A DNA stretch of 64,000 bases from Chryseobacterium lactis (GTDB taxonomy: Bacteria; Bacteroidota; Bacteroidia; Flavobacteriales; Weeksellaceae). The stretch's first letter is position 1; each line of letters starts with the position of its first letter. The notes below the pieces were generated by a model, which did no database searches, had not been told where the DNA came from, and was given only the letters and a program-made list of their open reading frames with translations. A program made the translations under genes and the position numbers. The stretch covers positions 2,728,001 to 2,792,000 of the forward strand of contig NZ_CP033924.1 in NCBI RefSeq assembly GCF_003815875.1, written 5' to 3'. Positions 46,281 through 56,298 of the stretch are shown here, piece after piece.

Positions 46281-47306
46281 ATGCGTAAAACATTATATAT
46301 CATCGGATTAAGCACAATCGTTTTTTCATGTACTTCCCAGCAAAATGTGAAAAAAAATACATACAAGCCGAAAACTCCCGTGGTACAGCCAAAAACAGCA
46401 GTTAAAACTCAAACTCCAGAGGCTCCAAAACCAAAAGTTGTATCGGATCATGGAGTAGACTTTTTTACTACCAATATAGCAGACCCAACAAAAAATGATA
46501 ATACGGCCAGTTATGGTTCTATTGTATCCGCAAAACCCGGAGGTTATAAAGTAGTGAAAACCTATTTCCCTGCCGTTGCGCAAAATTTCAGACAACGCTA
46601 TCTGATATTACATTATACAGCAATTCCGGATGATAAATCTATTACAGTTCTTACCCAGCAGGCTGTAAGTGCACATTATCTGGTTAATAATATGGGCGAT
46701 AACGAAATTTATCAGCTTGTAGATGAAAATAAGCGGGCTTATCACGCTGGCGTAAGCTCTTGGAGAAGCGACAAAAATCTTAATGATACCTCTATCGGAA
46801 TTGAAATCGTAAATGCTGGTTATACTACAGATGCTGCCGGTAAAAGGACTTTTGCGCCATTTAGCGACGAGCAGATAAGAAAAGTAGCAGCATTGGCAAA
46901 GGATATTGTTATAAGATATCAGATTCCTGCCACCAATGTTCTGGCACATGCTGATATTGCCCCAACAAGAAAGCAGGATCCGGGACCAATGTTCCCATGG
47001 AAAAAATTATACGATGAATATCAGATCGGTATGTGGTACGATGAAGCGGTTAAACAAAACTTTTTTGCGATTGCACAAGAAGATTTCACGACAAGATATA
47101 ACGAGCCGTCTTTTGTTTTCCTTATCCAAACTGCGTTACAAAAATTCGGATATGGAGTAGAAGCTGGCGGAAAATGGGATGATGCAACCAAGAAAACAAT
47201 TGAAGCATTCCAGTACCATTATCGTCCTCAGAATTATGACGGAATGATGGATGCCGAAACATGGGCAATACTGCAAGCTTTGAATCAAAAATATCCAACA
47301 AAATAA
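46281..47306 (+). CDS. N-acetylmuramoyl-L-alanine amidase lipoprotein (Amidase_2 plus peptidoglycan-binding domain)
   Basis: A 341-residue protein from ATG 46281 (MRKTLYIIGL); the open frame upstream runs through a promoter-like region. Lipoprotein signal ends TIVFSCTS. A Pro/Lys/Thr-rich linker precedes an AmiD-like Amidase_2 domain with zinc ligands in ILHYTAIPDD and LAHADIAPTRKQDPGP. A C-terminal peptidoglycan-binding domain (QTALQKFGYGVEAGGKWDDATK) follows. It cleaves the amide bond between MurNAc and the peptide, and acts in cell-wall recycling or remodelling. TATTTTTG at 46244-46251 is a likely -7 box. Confidence 0.93.
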   Translation: MRKTLYIIGLSTIVFSCTSQQNVKKNTYKPKTPVVQPKTAVKTQTPEAPKPKVVSDHGVDFFTTNIADPTKNDNTASYGSIVSAKPGGYKVVKTYFPAVAQNFRQRYLILHYTAIPDDKSITVLTQQAVSAHYLVNNMGDNEIYQLVDENKRAYHAGVSSWRSDKNLNDTSIGIEIVNAGYTTDAAGKRTFAPFSDEQIRKVAALAKDIVIRYQIPATNVLAHADIAPTRKQDPGPMFPWKKLYDEYQIGMWYDEAVKQNFFAIAQEDFTTRYNEPSFVFLIQTALQKFGYGVEAGGKWDDATKKTIEAFQYHYRPQNYDGMMDAETWAILQALNQKYPTK

Positions 47307-47318
47307 TTCAAATTAAAG

Positions 47319-47340
47319 CGCATCGTTTAGATGCGTTTTT
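47319..47340 (+). terminator. Intrinsic terminator after the amidase gene
   Basis: Stem CGCATC/GATGCG with loop GTTTA and five T. Confidence 0.75.
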
Positions 47341-47378
47341 GCTATCTTTAAACGATCAAAAACAGTAAAATATCTGTA

Positions 47379-48779
47379 ATGGAAAATTTCAGAAAAGAAA
47401 GCGATCTATTGGGAGAACTGAACGTTCCGGTAGATGCTTATTATGGGGTTCAGACGCAAAGAGCAATCAACAATTTCAAAATCTCGGGACAGCTTTTGTC
47501 TTCATATCCGGATTTTATTAAAGGCCTGGCTTTTGTAAAAAAAGCTGCCGCAAAAACCAATTATGAATTAGGACTTCTTGAAGAGAGTCTGTATTTCAAA
47601 ATAGCAGAAGCTTGCGATGAAATTATTGGAGGAAAATATCATGAGCAATTCCCGGTAGATATGATCCAGGGTGGGGCAGGTACTTCCATCAATATGAATG
47701 CGAATGAAGTAATTGCTAATGTAGTATTGGAAAAGCTTGGTAAAAATAAAGGAGAATATGAATTCTGTTCACCGAATGACCATATCAACCTTTCACAATC
47801 TACAAACGATGCTTATCCTACGGCCATTAAAATGGGATTGTTGCAGATGAACATCGGTTTGGTAGAAAAACTTGAGAAACTTATCACAGCTTTCCGTGCA
47901 AAAGGACAGGAGTTCCAGGATGTTATTAAGATGGGACGTACGCAACTTCAGGATGCTGTTCCAATGACGTTGGGGCAGGAATTTGAAGCTTTTGCAGCGA
48001 CACTGGAAGAAGATATTTCCAAACTGAATAACAATGCAAGCCTTTTCGTAGAAGTGAATATGGGCGCAACGGCAATCGGAACAGGATTGAATGCACCGAT
48101 TGGATATGCCACTCTTTGTGCTAAAAACTTAGCGCAGATTACAGGCTTTCCGATTATTTCTGCACCGGATTTGGTAGAAGCAACACCTGATACAGGATCT
48201 TATGTAATTTATTCTTCCGCAATGAAGCGTCTTGCCGTGAAGCTTTCGAAAATCTGTAACGATTTAAGGTTACTTTCTTCAGGGCCAAGAGCCGGTCTTT
48301 TTGAAATCAATCTTCCTCCAATGCAGCCTGGATCATCGATTATGCCGGGGAAAGTAAATCCTGTAATTCCGGAAGTCGTGAATCAGGTTTGCTATAAAGT
48401 TATTGGAAATGATCTTACCGTAACCTTTGCCGCAGAAGCTGGACAATTGCAGCTTAACGTAATGGAGCCGGTACTTTCTCATGCTATCATGGAAAATATC
48501 AACTTCCTTTGCAACGCCATGAATACCCTTCATGATAAGTGCATCATCGGAATTACTGCCAATAAGGAAGTGTGCCTGAATATGGTAAAACACAGCATTG
48601 GTATTGTAACAGCATTGAACCCGTATATCGGATATAAACAATCTACCCTGATTGCTAAAGAAGCATTGGAAACGGGAAAAAGCGTTTACAACCTGGTTTT
48701 GGAGAAAGGAATTCTTTCTCAGGAGAAACTGGATGAAATTCTTGATCCTAAAAACATGCTGAAACCGCATAACAAGTAA
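47379..48779 (+). CDS. aspA: Aspartate ammonia-lyase
   Basis: A 466-residue member of the fumarase/aspartase family. It shows the signature GSSIMPGKVNPVIPE (near residue 320), the substrate-binding GGAGTSINMNANEV and SQSTNDAYPTA, and MGRTQLQDAVP. It converts aspartate to fumarate and ammonia. Length and motifs are those of AspA rather than of fumarase C. It stands alone, with a hairpin downstream. Confidence 0.93.
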   Translation: MENFRKESDLLGELNVPVDAYYGVQTQRAINNFKISGQLLSSYPDFIKGLAFVKKAAAKTNYELGLLEESLYFKIAEACDEIIGGKYHEQFPVDMIQGGAGTSINMNANEVIANVVLEKLGKNKGEYEFCSPNDHINLSQSTNDAYPTAIKMGLLQMNIGLVEKLEKLITAFRAKGQEFQDVIKMGRTQLQDAVPMTLGQEFEAFAATLEEDISKLNNNASLFVEVNMGATAIGTGLNAPIGYATLCAKNLAQITGFPIISAPDLVEATPDTGSYVIYSSAMKRLAVKLSKICNDLRLLSSGPRAGLFEINLPPMQPGSSIMPGKVNPVIPEVVNQVCYKVIGNDLTVTFAAEAGQLQLNVMEPVLSHAIMENINFLCNAMNTLHDKCIIGITANKEVCLNMVKHSIGIVTALNPYIGYKQSTLIAKEALETGKSVYNLVLEKGILSQEKLDEILDPKNMLKPHNK

Positions 48780-48790
48780 TAAAAAAACAG

Positions 48791-48828
48791 TAAGTGGTAA
48801 ATGGCAGCTTTTTGTCATTTATCACTTA
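48791..48828. terminator. Long hairpin after aspA
   Basis: A 16-bp stem with three G-T pairs (48791-48806 with 48813-48828) and a 6-base loop. No T run follows on the plus strand, so it may be an RNA-stability or attenuator-like element rather than a plain terminator. Confidence 0.4.
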
Positions 48829-48853
48829 TTATTCATCATTTATACCATAATTC

Positions 48854-49708
48854 GTGAGGTTTTTAATCATAATTCCTGCCCATAACGAAGAACAGAACCT
48901 ATCATTCACTCTGGATTCTTTATTACAACAAACCCATAGTGATTTTAAAATAGTGGTTGTCAATGACGGTTCTAAAGATAAAACCCCTGAAGTGATCAGG
49001 AAATATACAGAACTTGATTTTCGTTTTGAAACCATTAATCTTCAAAAATCTGAACACCAGCCGGGATCCAAAGTTGTGCATGCTTTTAAGAATGGATTGC
49101 AGACACAGACATTGGATGAGTTTGATATCATCTGTAAATTTGATGCCGATATTATTCTTCCGGAAAACTATCTTGAAACCATAGACCATGCTTTTGTAAA
49201 TCACCCAGAATATGGACTTGTCGGAGGATTGTTGTATGTTGAGAAAGACGGAAACTGGGTATATGAAGGAAATTCCAATAAACATCATGTAAGAGGTCCC
49301 ATGAAAGCCTATCGTAAAGAATGCTTTCTTAAAATGGGCGGCTTAAGAGAAACATTGGGCTGGGATAATTTAGATGCCATTTTACTTGAAAATTTAGGTT
49401 GGAAAGAAGTTGTAATACCGGAACTTCATGTAAAGCTTATTAAAGTAAAAGGAGCCGATTATACCATAAAACCTGCAGATTATTATGGAAGATACTTCTA
49501 TTTCCTGGGATTGAACAGATTTCTGGCTTATATTGCCTCTTCAAAGGAAGCAATGAAGAGCAAATCACCAGCATTTTTCTTTGATATCATTCAATCTTAT
49601 GAAAGATGCAGATCAGAAAAACTGGAATTGAAAATTTCAAAAGAAGAACAAAAAGTAGTCAATGATCAACGTTGGAAAATGTTGAAGAAAAAATGGCTGA
49701 AGATGTAA
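48854..49708 (+). CDS. Family 2 glycosyltransferase
   Basis: A 284-residue GT-A protein with a GTG start (MRFLIIIPAHNEE). It has FKIVVVNDGSKDKTPEV at the nucleotide-binding site, ICKFDADIILP as the DxD equivalent, and WDNLDAILLENLGW in the acceptor region. It transfers a sugar to a glycan or lipid acceptor. It lies in a small surface-polysaccharide group with the next gene, the flippase and the FkbM methyltransferase. Confidence 0.88.
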   Translation: MRFLIIIPAHNEEQNLSFTLDSLLQQTHSDFKIVVVNDGSKDKTPEVIRKYTELDFRFETINLQKSEHQPGSKVVHAFKNGLQTQTLDEFDIICKFDADIILPENYLETIDHAFVNHPEYGLVGGLLYVEKDGNWVYEGNSNKHHVRGPMKAYRKECFLKMGGLRETLGWDNLDAILLENLGWKEVVIPELHVKLIKVKGADYTIKPADYYGRYFYFLGLNRFLAYIASSKEAMKSKSPAFFFDIIQSYERCRSEKLELKISKEEQKVVNDQRWKMLKKKWLKM

Positions 49709-49733
49709 TTAAATCTGATAAACCATGAATAGC

Positions 49734-49832
49734 AACGGGCTATGATCCTGAGCATAAGCTGGAAGCTTACGAACGAAGTTCATGAAGGAAGCCCGTTAAA
49801 TCAAAAATTAAAAATCAATTGGCTTTAGCCAA
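49734..49832. repeat. REP-like structured intergenic element
   Basis: ACGGGC (49735-49740) pairs with GCCCGT (49791-49796) around a structured core containing AAGCT/AGCTT and GAAC/GTTC. TTGGC-TTTA-GCCAA (49819-49832) follows. It is the same family as 23353-23475. The 150-base gap between the glycosyltransferase genes is mostly this element. Confidence 0.55.
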
Positions 49833-49858
49833 AATCTAAAAATCAATTCAATAAATCA

Positions 49859-50905
49859 GTGAAAAAAATAGCCTACATTGAAATAGACACACACGCAGAA
49901 ATTGCACAGGCATTCATAGATGTTATGGGAGGATCTCACAATTTTCAGGTAGACTATTATTTTTCAAAAAAAATTAAAGATCAGATCCGTCACAATGATG
50001 AATCTGTATTTCTGTCAGACAGTTCTATGATTTTGGATCAGTTGAAAACCAAGCACTACGATCTGATTATTATTGGTACTGTTCATCGCTTTTTTAATAC
50101 CTTTTTCGCCATTACCAAAAGATACAATACAGCAATTATTGCCCATAACCTTAATTTTATAAAAGCCTCAAAATCCGATCTGATGAAAAGTATTTTCAAA
50201 GGAGATATGATGTACAGGTTGAAGCTTTGGTGGAAAGAAGGATTGTTTTATTCTTCTCAAGTGTATCAGGGAGCCACTTCTCTGTTTGTTTTGGATGAAA
50301 TGCTCCTTTCCGGAAAATATCAATTTCTTCCGCTCTTTTATACAAGAGATTTTAAAAAATCTGAAAATGATAAACTGGTAGTGGTTATTCCGGGTGGTGT
50401 TTCACAAAAAAGAAGAGATTACCAATATATTTTTAAAACCATTGAACAATTAAATTCTGATCAGAATTGTGATTTTGTATTTCTTGGAAAGGCAAAAGAC
50501 AGTGAATTAAAAGCACTGGAAAATTTATCTGCAAAATTACCTTCAAATAGGTCTATTACTTATTTTTCTGAAAGAGTTTCCAATAAAGATTTTGAAAAAT
50601 GGATGCAGAAAGCAGATGTTCTTTGGTGTCCGATCCAACAGGAAACAGAATTCTTTAGTATAAAAGAAACCTACGGAATAACCAAGATGACCGGTAACCT
50701 TGGTGATGCAATAGGGTACGGAAAACTAGCTGTTTTTCCTGGAAATTATCAGTCTGAACTTGATTTTATTGTTGCTGAAAAAGAAAATGTCTTTGAACAA
50801 CTAACCGAACTTTCGATTCAAGGATATGATTTTCAAAAATATTATGGAAGAGATGAAGTGCAGAAAAAACTGGAAAAACTGTTGAGCAGCCTTATCTCTA
50901 CTTAA
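49859..50905 (+). CDS. Glycosyltransferase, GT-B type (group 1-like)
   Basis: A 348-residue protein with a GTG start (MKKIAYIEIDTHAEI), chosen because no ATG fits. The C-terminal half has VVIPGGVSQKRRDY, CDFVFLGKAKD, and a late ETEFFSIKETYGITK...GDAIGYGKLAVFP, typical of the donor-binding half of GT-B enzymes. Donor and acceptor are unknown. A REP-like element separates it from the GT2 gene on the same strand. Confidence 0.8.
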   Translation: MKKIAYIEIDTHAEIAQAFIDVMGGSHNFQVDYYFSKKIKDQIRHNDESVFLSDSSMILDQLKTKHYDLIIIGTVHRFFNTFFAITKRYNTAIIAHNLNFIKASKSDLMKSIFKGDMMYRLKLWWKEGLFYSSQVYQGATSLFVLDEMLLSGKYQFLPLFYTRDFKKSENDKLVVVIPGGVSQKRRDYQYIFKTIEQLNSDQNCDFVFLGKAKDSELKALENLSAKLPSNRSITYFSERVSNKDFEKWMQKADVLWCPIQQETEFFSIKETYGITKMTGNLGDAIGYGKLAVFPGNYQSELDFIVAEKENVFEQLTELSIQGYDFQKYYGRDEVQKKLEKLLSSLIST

Positions 50906-50947
50906 AATAGCAGATTTGTTTTTGTCTTTTTATCGTCTTCTTATATC

Positions 50948-52423
50948 TTAAAATTTAAAAATACTCTTAATAAATCTCATATTCAAATAATCTTCCAGAG
51001 GAAATATCTTTGTGAAGTAATTTCCGATGTAGATCAGTATCAAAACGACCGAAGGCTTGTAGATCAGGTTGATTAAATTACTATCGAAATTTGGCAGTAC
51101 AATCGCTACCGTTATTGCCAGAGTGCAGATAATGGAAACAAAGATCATTTCAATGCTCAAGGGAGAAACCTTGAAAACAATGTAATTGAAAATGATTTTG
51201 ATAACATTGTAAATAGATAATGAAATTGCCGTGGATAAAGCAATTCCTATGAGTTTAAGCTGTGTGTTTTTAATAAAATAATAATTCAATCCAATCGTTA
51301 ATCCTGCTAATAAAAGCATAACAAGGATGTTGAATCTGTAATATTTTGAAAGTGAAATGATATTACCATTGAAACCGGTTGCAAGGTCTATCAACACTGC
51401 AGATCCCCAGATCCAGACCACCGGCTCGTACTCTCTCAACATCGTTCCGTTTTTAGGCATAAATTGAGTAAGATAAGGGAATCCGACCATGATGCACGAG
51501 AACAATACAGCACCTAAAAAATATAAAGATAAAGACGTTTTTTTATGAAACCTGTCCAGCTCTTCCATATCTCCGTCTGCAAGGGTTTTGTTGATGATGG
51601 GAGCCGAAATATTAAATAATCCCAATTGTGGAATAGAAATTAACGAGATCAAAGCATAGAGAACGGAATAGATTCCAACCTCTTCCATACCCATGAATTC
51701 CCCGATCATAAAGCTGTTGATGGCCAGATAATTTCCAAAAGTTCCCAGGAATCCAAAGAAACTGTAGTTGAAAAATTCTTTCCAGAAATTATTTTTCCTG
51801 AAATAATCCGTATTAAAATCGAGGTGGATCTTTTCAAGTTTATTGGTATAGTAAATATATCCCAAAAGCATCAGTGCAAATATTGCGAAAAAGAAAGCAG
51901 CTGCAATTTTTTGTGATAAGGCAAAATAATAAAACAGACAAAATGCCCCAAGATTGGCTATTTTAGGAAACAGATTGTCAAAAATATTGGAAACGACAAT
52001 TCTTTTATAATTGGAGGTGTATTTATTAAAAATCGCGCAGAACGAAAGGATTAAAATTAGAGGAAGAATCATCTCTTTCATCTTCCATGCTTCGGAATGC
52101 CTGAATTTCGGATAAAAGTAGGGGAGCACAAAAAATACAACTGTAAATATGAGAAAGTTGATGAAAACAGTGGCTAGTGACAACGATAACATATTCTGTT
52201 TTTTGCCGTCTTTCTCTACCTTATGAAAAAATTTCACATTCGAATAAGAAATTCCCAACACCACAAACGGAACCAACATTTCAGCAGTAGGAAGGATATA
52301 GCGGAGTTTTCCGTAAAATTCAAAATCATTCGGGAAAATGAAAATTGCAGAAACTGTGCCCAGCAAAAAACCAATATAACCGATAATGGAATATTTGAAG
52401 CCTTGTCTCGCTACTACACTCAT
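50948..52423 (-). CDS. Polysaccharide flippase (Wzx/MATE-like)
   Basis: A 491-residue membrane protein with about 12-14 helices and the polysaccharide-biosynthesis pattern GFKYSIIGYIGFLLGTVSAI at the start. It lies 9 bases after the FkbM gene on the minus strand, converging with the glycosyltransferase genes. It probably flips lipid-linked oligosaccharides across the inner membrane for surface glycan or O-antigen assembly. Confidence 0.88.
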   Translation of the reverse strand: MSVVARQGFKYSIIGYIGFLLGTVSAIFIFPNDFEFYGKLRYILPTAEMLVPFVVLGISYSNVKFFHKVEKDGKKQNMLSLSLATVFINFLIFTVVFFVLPYFYPKFRHSEAWKMKEMILPLILILSFCAIFNKYTSNYKRIVVSNIFDNLFPKIANLGAFCLFYYFALSQKIAAAFFFAIFALMLLGYIYYTNKLEKIHLDFNTDYFRKNNFWKEFFNYSFFGFLGTFGNYLAINSFMIGEFMGMEEVGIYSVLYALISLISIPQLGLFNISAPIINKTLADGDMEELDRFHKKTSLSLYFLGAVLFSCIMVGFPYLTQFMPKNGTMLREYEPVVWIWGSAVLIDLATGFNGNIISLSKYYRFNILVMLLLAGLTIGLNYYFIKNTQLKLIGIALSTAISLSIYNVIKIIFNYIVFKVSPLSIEMIFVSIICTLAITVAIVLPNFDSNLINLIYKPSVVLILIYIGNYFTKIFPLEDYLNMRFIKSIFKF

Positions 52424-52432
52424 AAAGTTGTT

Positions 52433-53227
52433 TTAAGGTTTTTTAGGTATAAAAATAATATTGTTGATGTACTGAGTTTTATTTTTTTCGTCGTTTGTAT
52501 TTTGTGATATAATATCTTCGGTAAGACTTTCCAGGTTGAAGCTGTTTCTGTTAAGGTATTTCGCTTCATATCCCCAGCTTTTTACTTCAGAGATCTCATT
52601 CCAGATAGGTGTTTGGTGGTGTCTTTGCTCCATTTCAACCATTAAAGTTGGTAAGAACTGTTTGATGGTTTCCTGAGCACCGTAAAGGGTTTTTATTTCA
52701 TTTCCTTCCACATCAATTTTGATAAAATCGAGTCTGCTGAAATGTTCTATCGCTGCCCAGTCGTCCAGTTTTATAACCTTTACCTGTTCAGTATAGCTTT
52801 TTTCTTCGCCCTTTTCTTTGTAATCAGTATTTAATGTTCCGCGGGATGCAACCGTTTTTCCGTTGATCACAGGAACTTTAAATTCCGCCATCGTATTCTC
52901 GTCAGAAAGTGCCAGAGGAAGTACCCGCATGGCAGGAAATAATCTCTTCAATCTTAGATATAGCTTTTTATTGGGTTCGAAAGCATAAATATGCTCATGA
53001 TCCAGCTTGTTTTCCAATTGATAAAGAAAAGTTCCGACGTTTGCCCCAATGTCCAGTATTACAGCATTTTTGGGTAAATACTCTTTGATCCATACCAATT
53101 CCGGCTCTACATTGCGTTCCGAAAAATTATCTTTATTAAGATGGTTTAAGGTCTTAAAATATCTTTTTTTATAAAAACTCGGACTTATATATTGTAGTTT
53201 TTCTGCAATTTTCTGGTATAAAGACAT
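52433..53227 (-). CDS. FkbM-family methyltransferase
   Basis: A 264-residue SAM-dependent methyltransferase from MSLYQKIAEKLQ (53227). The motif-I sequence is AVILDIGANVGTFLYQL, with IYAFEPNKKLYLRLK (motif II) and FIKIDVEGNEIKTLYGA. The family methylates sugars or small secondary metabolites. It is transcribed with the flippase and is likely a glycan-decorating enzyme of the same locus. Confidence 0.9.
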   Translation of the reverse strand: MSLYQKIAEKLQYISPSFYKKRYFKTLNHLNKDNFSERNVEPELVWIKEYLPKNAVILDIGANVGTFLYQLENKLDHEHIYAFEPNKKLYLRLKRLFPAMRVLPLALSDENTMAEFKVPVINGKTVASRGTLNTDYKEKGEEKSYTEQVKVIKLDDWAAIEHFSRLDFIKIDVEGNEIKTLYGAQETIKQFLPTLMVEMEQRHHQTPIWNEISEVKSWGYEAKYLNRNSFNLESLTEDIISQNTNDEKNKTQYINNIIFIPKKP

Positions 53228-53458
53228 CCTTAACTTTTTGACGAACAGCAAAGATAAACAAAAATGCAAAACTTATCTTAAAAAATGTTAAATATAATAA
53301 ATTGAAAATCAATAGATAACGTTTTGAGGGTGTTTCCCGGAAAAATGAGTTGTAACAAGTTAAGGGTTTTTAGATCATATTATTTTACTCAGAAATAGTT
53401 TGTTTGTACTGCTTGCGAAAAATTAATTATTCACCTATTTTTTTGATGAGCAAGGAAA

Positions 53459-54124
53459 TCAAAGAAAGGGAGTATTCAAAAAATCATTGAATGGTTTCAT
53501 AAGCTTAAAGATTTTTGACAAATTTTTTATGGCATTTTTGTCCAAAACTTCTTCATCTTTCAGGTGATATAAAACAATGAAATTTTTAAGCTTCAGATAT
53601 TCAGCCATGGGATCTTCTTTTTCAAAACCCTGAGGAACCTTTTTTAGTTTATCATCCTGGTCAAGTTCGGGGAAATGTTTCTTGAAATCTTTTTGGTTTA
53701 AAATGGTAAGAAAATCATTTCCATAAAGAGATATTTCTTTGCGTACTTGCTTTAATACAGCAGATTCAGGCATATAAATTCCGCCTGCCAGAAAAGATTT
53801 TCCGGGTTCCAAATGAAGATAATATCCTCCTTTCTGATTGCCTTTTCCCATCCCTAAAGAAGCTCCAAAGTTGGTTTTGTAAGGAATTTTATCCTTTGAA
53901 AATCTTGTGTCTCTGTAAATTCTGAATAGTGCTTTTTTACTGTCAATTTTTGCAAGTTCCTCATCAAACCCGGACATTTCTTTAATCAAATCATCCAAAA
54001 AGGCAATGACATTTCCCTGAGATTCAGTGTAGAGATTCTTATTTTCATTAAACCATTCCCGATTGTTGTTTTTATTCAACTTTTTTAAAAAATCAAATGT
54101 TTTGGAAGAAATGCTGGCTGACAT
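53459..54124 (-). CDS. DUF2461 (TIGR02453) family protein
   Basis: A 221-residue soluble protein. It shows FLKKLNKNNNREWFNENK, KALFRIYRDTRFSKDKIPYKT, GYYLHLEPGKSFLAGGIYMP and RKEISLYGNDFL, all diagnostic of this family. The biochemical function of the family is not established. It follows the efflux operon after 83 bases on the same strand. Confidence 0.92.
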   Translation of the reverse strand: MSASISSKTFDFLKKLNKNNNREWFNENKNLYTESQGNVIAFLDDLIKEMSGFDEELAKIDSKKALFRIYRDTRFSKDKIPYKTNFGASLGMGKGNQKGGYYLHLEPGKSFLAGGIYMPESAVLKQVRKEISLYGNDFLTILNQKDFKKHFPELDQDDKLKKVPQGFEKEDPMAEYLKLKNFIVLYHLKDEEVLDKNAIKNLSKIFKLMKPFNDFLNTPFL

Positions 54125-54207
54125 ATTGTTGTTTGGTATTTGTTAAGTTTCCCGGTTGCTGATTTCATTATTCCGAAATCCCGAACCTCTATCAAAATTA
54201 CAAAAAA

Positions 54208-55437
54208 CTATTCATATCTCAATGCCTCGATCGGGTCCAGTTTCGAAGCTTTCAGAGCAGGGTAGTACCCGAAAAAGACTCCTGTCACAGCACAAACGAT
54301 GAATGAAATGATAATCGAAGACTCTGTTATAAATGTAGGCCAGGATAAGAAAAAAGTGACCAGTTCTGAAGACAGAATTCCGAGAGCGACTCCAATAATA
54401 CCACCCGTGATACTGATCATGACGGCCTCAATCAGAAATTGATACAGAATATCTTTTCCTCTGGCTCCGATCGACATTCTGAGCCCGATTTCTTTTGTTC
54501 TTTCTGTTACGGAAACATACATAATATTCATAATCCCGATTCCGCCTACAATTAAAGAAATACCTGCTATGGCCGATAAAAGGACGGTTAAAAGCTGGCT
54601 GGTAGAACTCATGGTAGAAATAAGTTCAGCCTGAGTTCTTACACTGAAATCATCATTACTCCCGTCAACCGGAAGTTTGTGCTGCTTTCTTAAAATTTCA
54701 GAAACCTGATCTGTAGCCTGTTGAGAAGTGTTTTCATTTGTAGAGGCAGCATAAATTGTCTGCACATAAGTGATTCCTAAAAATCTTCTTTGAACCGTAT
54801 TGAAGGGAGCGATAATCACATCATCCTGATCCTGCCCGAAAGCGTTGGAGCCTTTTGGAGACAGAATGCCAATCACTTTCATCGGAACTTTGTTAAACCT
54901 GATAATGCTTCCCACAGGATCTTCACCGTTGGGAAATAGATTGGTATACACCGTTTGCCCCAAAAGACAGACTTTATTTGAAGATGTTACATCCTTTTTA
55001 GTGAAAAGATTACCAGACGCAATACCCCAGTCTCTGATGCTGAAATAATCTTCATTTACGCCCTGTAGCTGAGTAGGCCAGTTATTGGGACCACTGATAG
55101 ATTGTCCGTTGGTTTGTACGGCAGGCGATACATAAGAAACATCCGGCGCTCCTTTGGAAATAGCATCAGCATCTTGGGGTTTCAATGTTTGCAACCCTGA
55201 AGCTCCAATCCTTGCGCCACCTGAAACATTCACATTACTGGAAGGACGAATGGTAATCATATTGGATCCCATGGAAGAAAGCTGGTCGCTGATACTTTTT
55301 TTTGAACCTTCACCAATAGCAGTCATAGCAATGACGGACGCAACACCGATAATGATTCCGAGCATGGTAAGAAATGCACGCAGCTTGTTTCTTAAAAGGG
55401 CTTTCCAGGCGATTCTGAAGAGGTTTGAAAGGTTCAT
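54208..55437 (-). CDS. MacB-like ABC transporter permease (FtsX type)
   Basis: A 409-residue protein with an N-terminal helix (AFLTMLGIIIGVASVIAM), a periplasmic MacB core domain (about 50-270), and three C-terminal helices of the FtsX fold (IMYVSVTERTKEIGLRMSIGARG). It is a separate permease rather than a fusion. It acts with the ATPase, the adaptor and the TolC-like channel upstream as a tripartite efflux or lipoprotein/peptide export system. Confidence 0.92.
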   Translation of the reverse strand: MNLSNLFRIAWKALLRNKLRAFLTMLGIIIGVASVIAMTAIGEGSKKSISDQLSSMGSNMITIRPSSNVNVSGGARIGASGLQTLKPQDADAISKGAPDVSYVSPAVQTNGQSISGPNNWPTQLQGVNEDYFSIRDWGIASGNLFTKKDVTSSNKVCLLGQTVYTNLFPNGEDPVGSIIRFNKVPMKVIGILSPKGSNAFGQDQDDVIIAPFNTVQRRFLGITYVQTIYAASTNENTSQQATDQVSEILRKQHKLPVDGSNDDFSVRTQAELISTMSSTSQLLTVLLSAIAGISLIVGGIGIMNIMYVSVTERTKEIGLRMSIGARGKDILYQFLIEAVMISITGGIIGVALGILSSELVTFFLSWPTFITESSIIISFIVCAVTGVFFGYYPALKASKLDPIEALRYE

Positions 55438-55463
55438 TGCAATTGTTTTTGTTTAATTAAAAA

Positions 55464-56213
55464 CTATTTGTAATCATCATTAACCGGAAGGTTTTCCAAT
55501 GCATCTATAGCAGACTTTATATTGTCATTCATAACGTCTTTAATTACCTTTCCATCACGTAAGGTGACCGTTCTGCTGCTGAAAGTAGCAATGTCGGGTT
55601 CATGGGTCACGAAAACGATTGTTCGCCCCTGTCGGTTTAAATCCTGCATGAGAGCCATGATTTCATAAGAAGTTCTTGTGTCCAGATTTCCTGTAGCTTC
55701 GTCTGCCAGAATCATTACGGGTTCATTCACCAGTGCACGGGCGATCGCAACCCTTTGTTGCTGCCCACCGGACATCTGATTGGGAAGGTGGTCAACTCTG
55801 CTTTCAAGTTTTACAGCAGCTAAAGCACGTAAAGCTCTTTCATGACGCTCTTCCGTAGAGACCTTCGCATTGTACAAAAGAGGAAGTTCTACATTTTCTT
55901 TTGCAGTTGTTCTCGGAAGAAGATTATACGCCTGAAATACAAAACCTATTTTCTGATTTCTCAGGACAGCCAGTTCGTCACGATCAAGATTTTTGATATT
56001 AACTCCATCAAGGATATAATCTCCACCTGAAGGTTTGTCCAGACAGCCTATAATATTGAGAAGGGTAGATTTTCCTGAGCCACTGCTTCCCATAATGGTT
56101 ACAAACTCACCTTTTTCAACAGAAAAGGTTACTCCTTTCAGTGCATGGACAATTTCTTCGCCCATTCTGAATTCTCTTTTCAGATCTGTAATCTCCAGAA
56201 TTTTTTCAGCCAT
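55464..56213 (-). CDS. ABC transporter ATPase of the MacB/LolD type
   Basis: A 249-residue ATPase. It has Walker [13 protein letters not shown], signature [15 protein letters not shown], Walker [14 protein letters not shown], and the switch His in IVFVTHEPD. It lies 26 bases upstream of the permease start in the same operon. It powers the MacB-type transporter, probably via mechanotransmission. Confidence 0.95.
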   Translation of the reverse strand: MAEKILEITDLKREFRMGEEIVHALKGVTFSVEKGEFVTIMGSSGSGKSTLLNIIGCLDKPSGGDYILDGVNIKNLDRDELAVLRNQKIGFVFQAYNLLPRTTAKENVELPLLYNAKVSTEERHERALRALAAVKLESRVDHLPNQMSGGQQQRVAIARALVNEPVMILADEATGNLDTRTSYEIMALMQDLNRQGRTIVFVTHEPDIATFSSRTVTLRDGKVIKDVMNDNIKSAIDALENLPVNDDYK

Positions 56214-56298
56214 AACCTTTAGTAATTAATTGAAAGTTGAAAATAAAAAGTGAATGATTCTTATTTCCAACAATATTCAAAAGGGTTGAAAATTATTT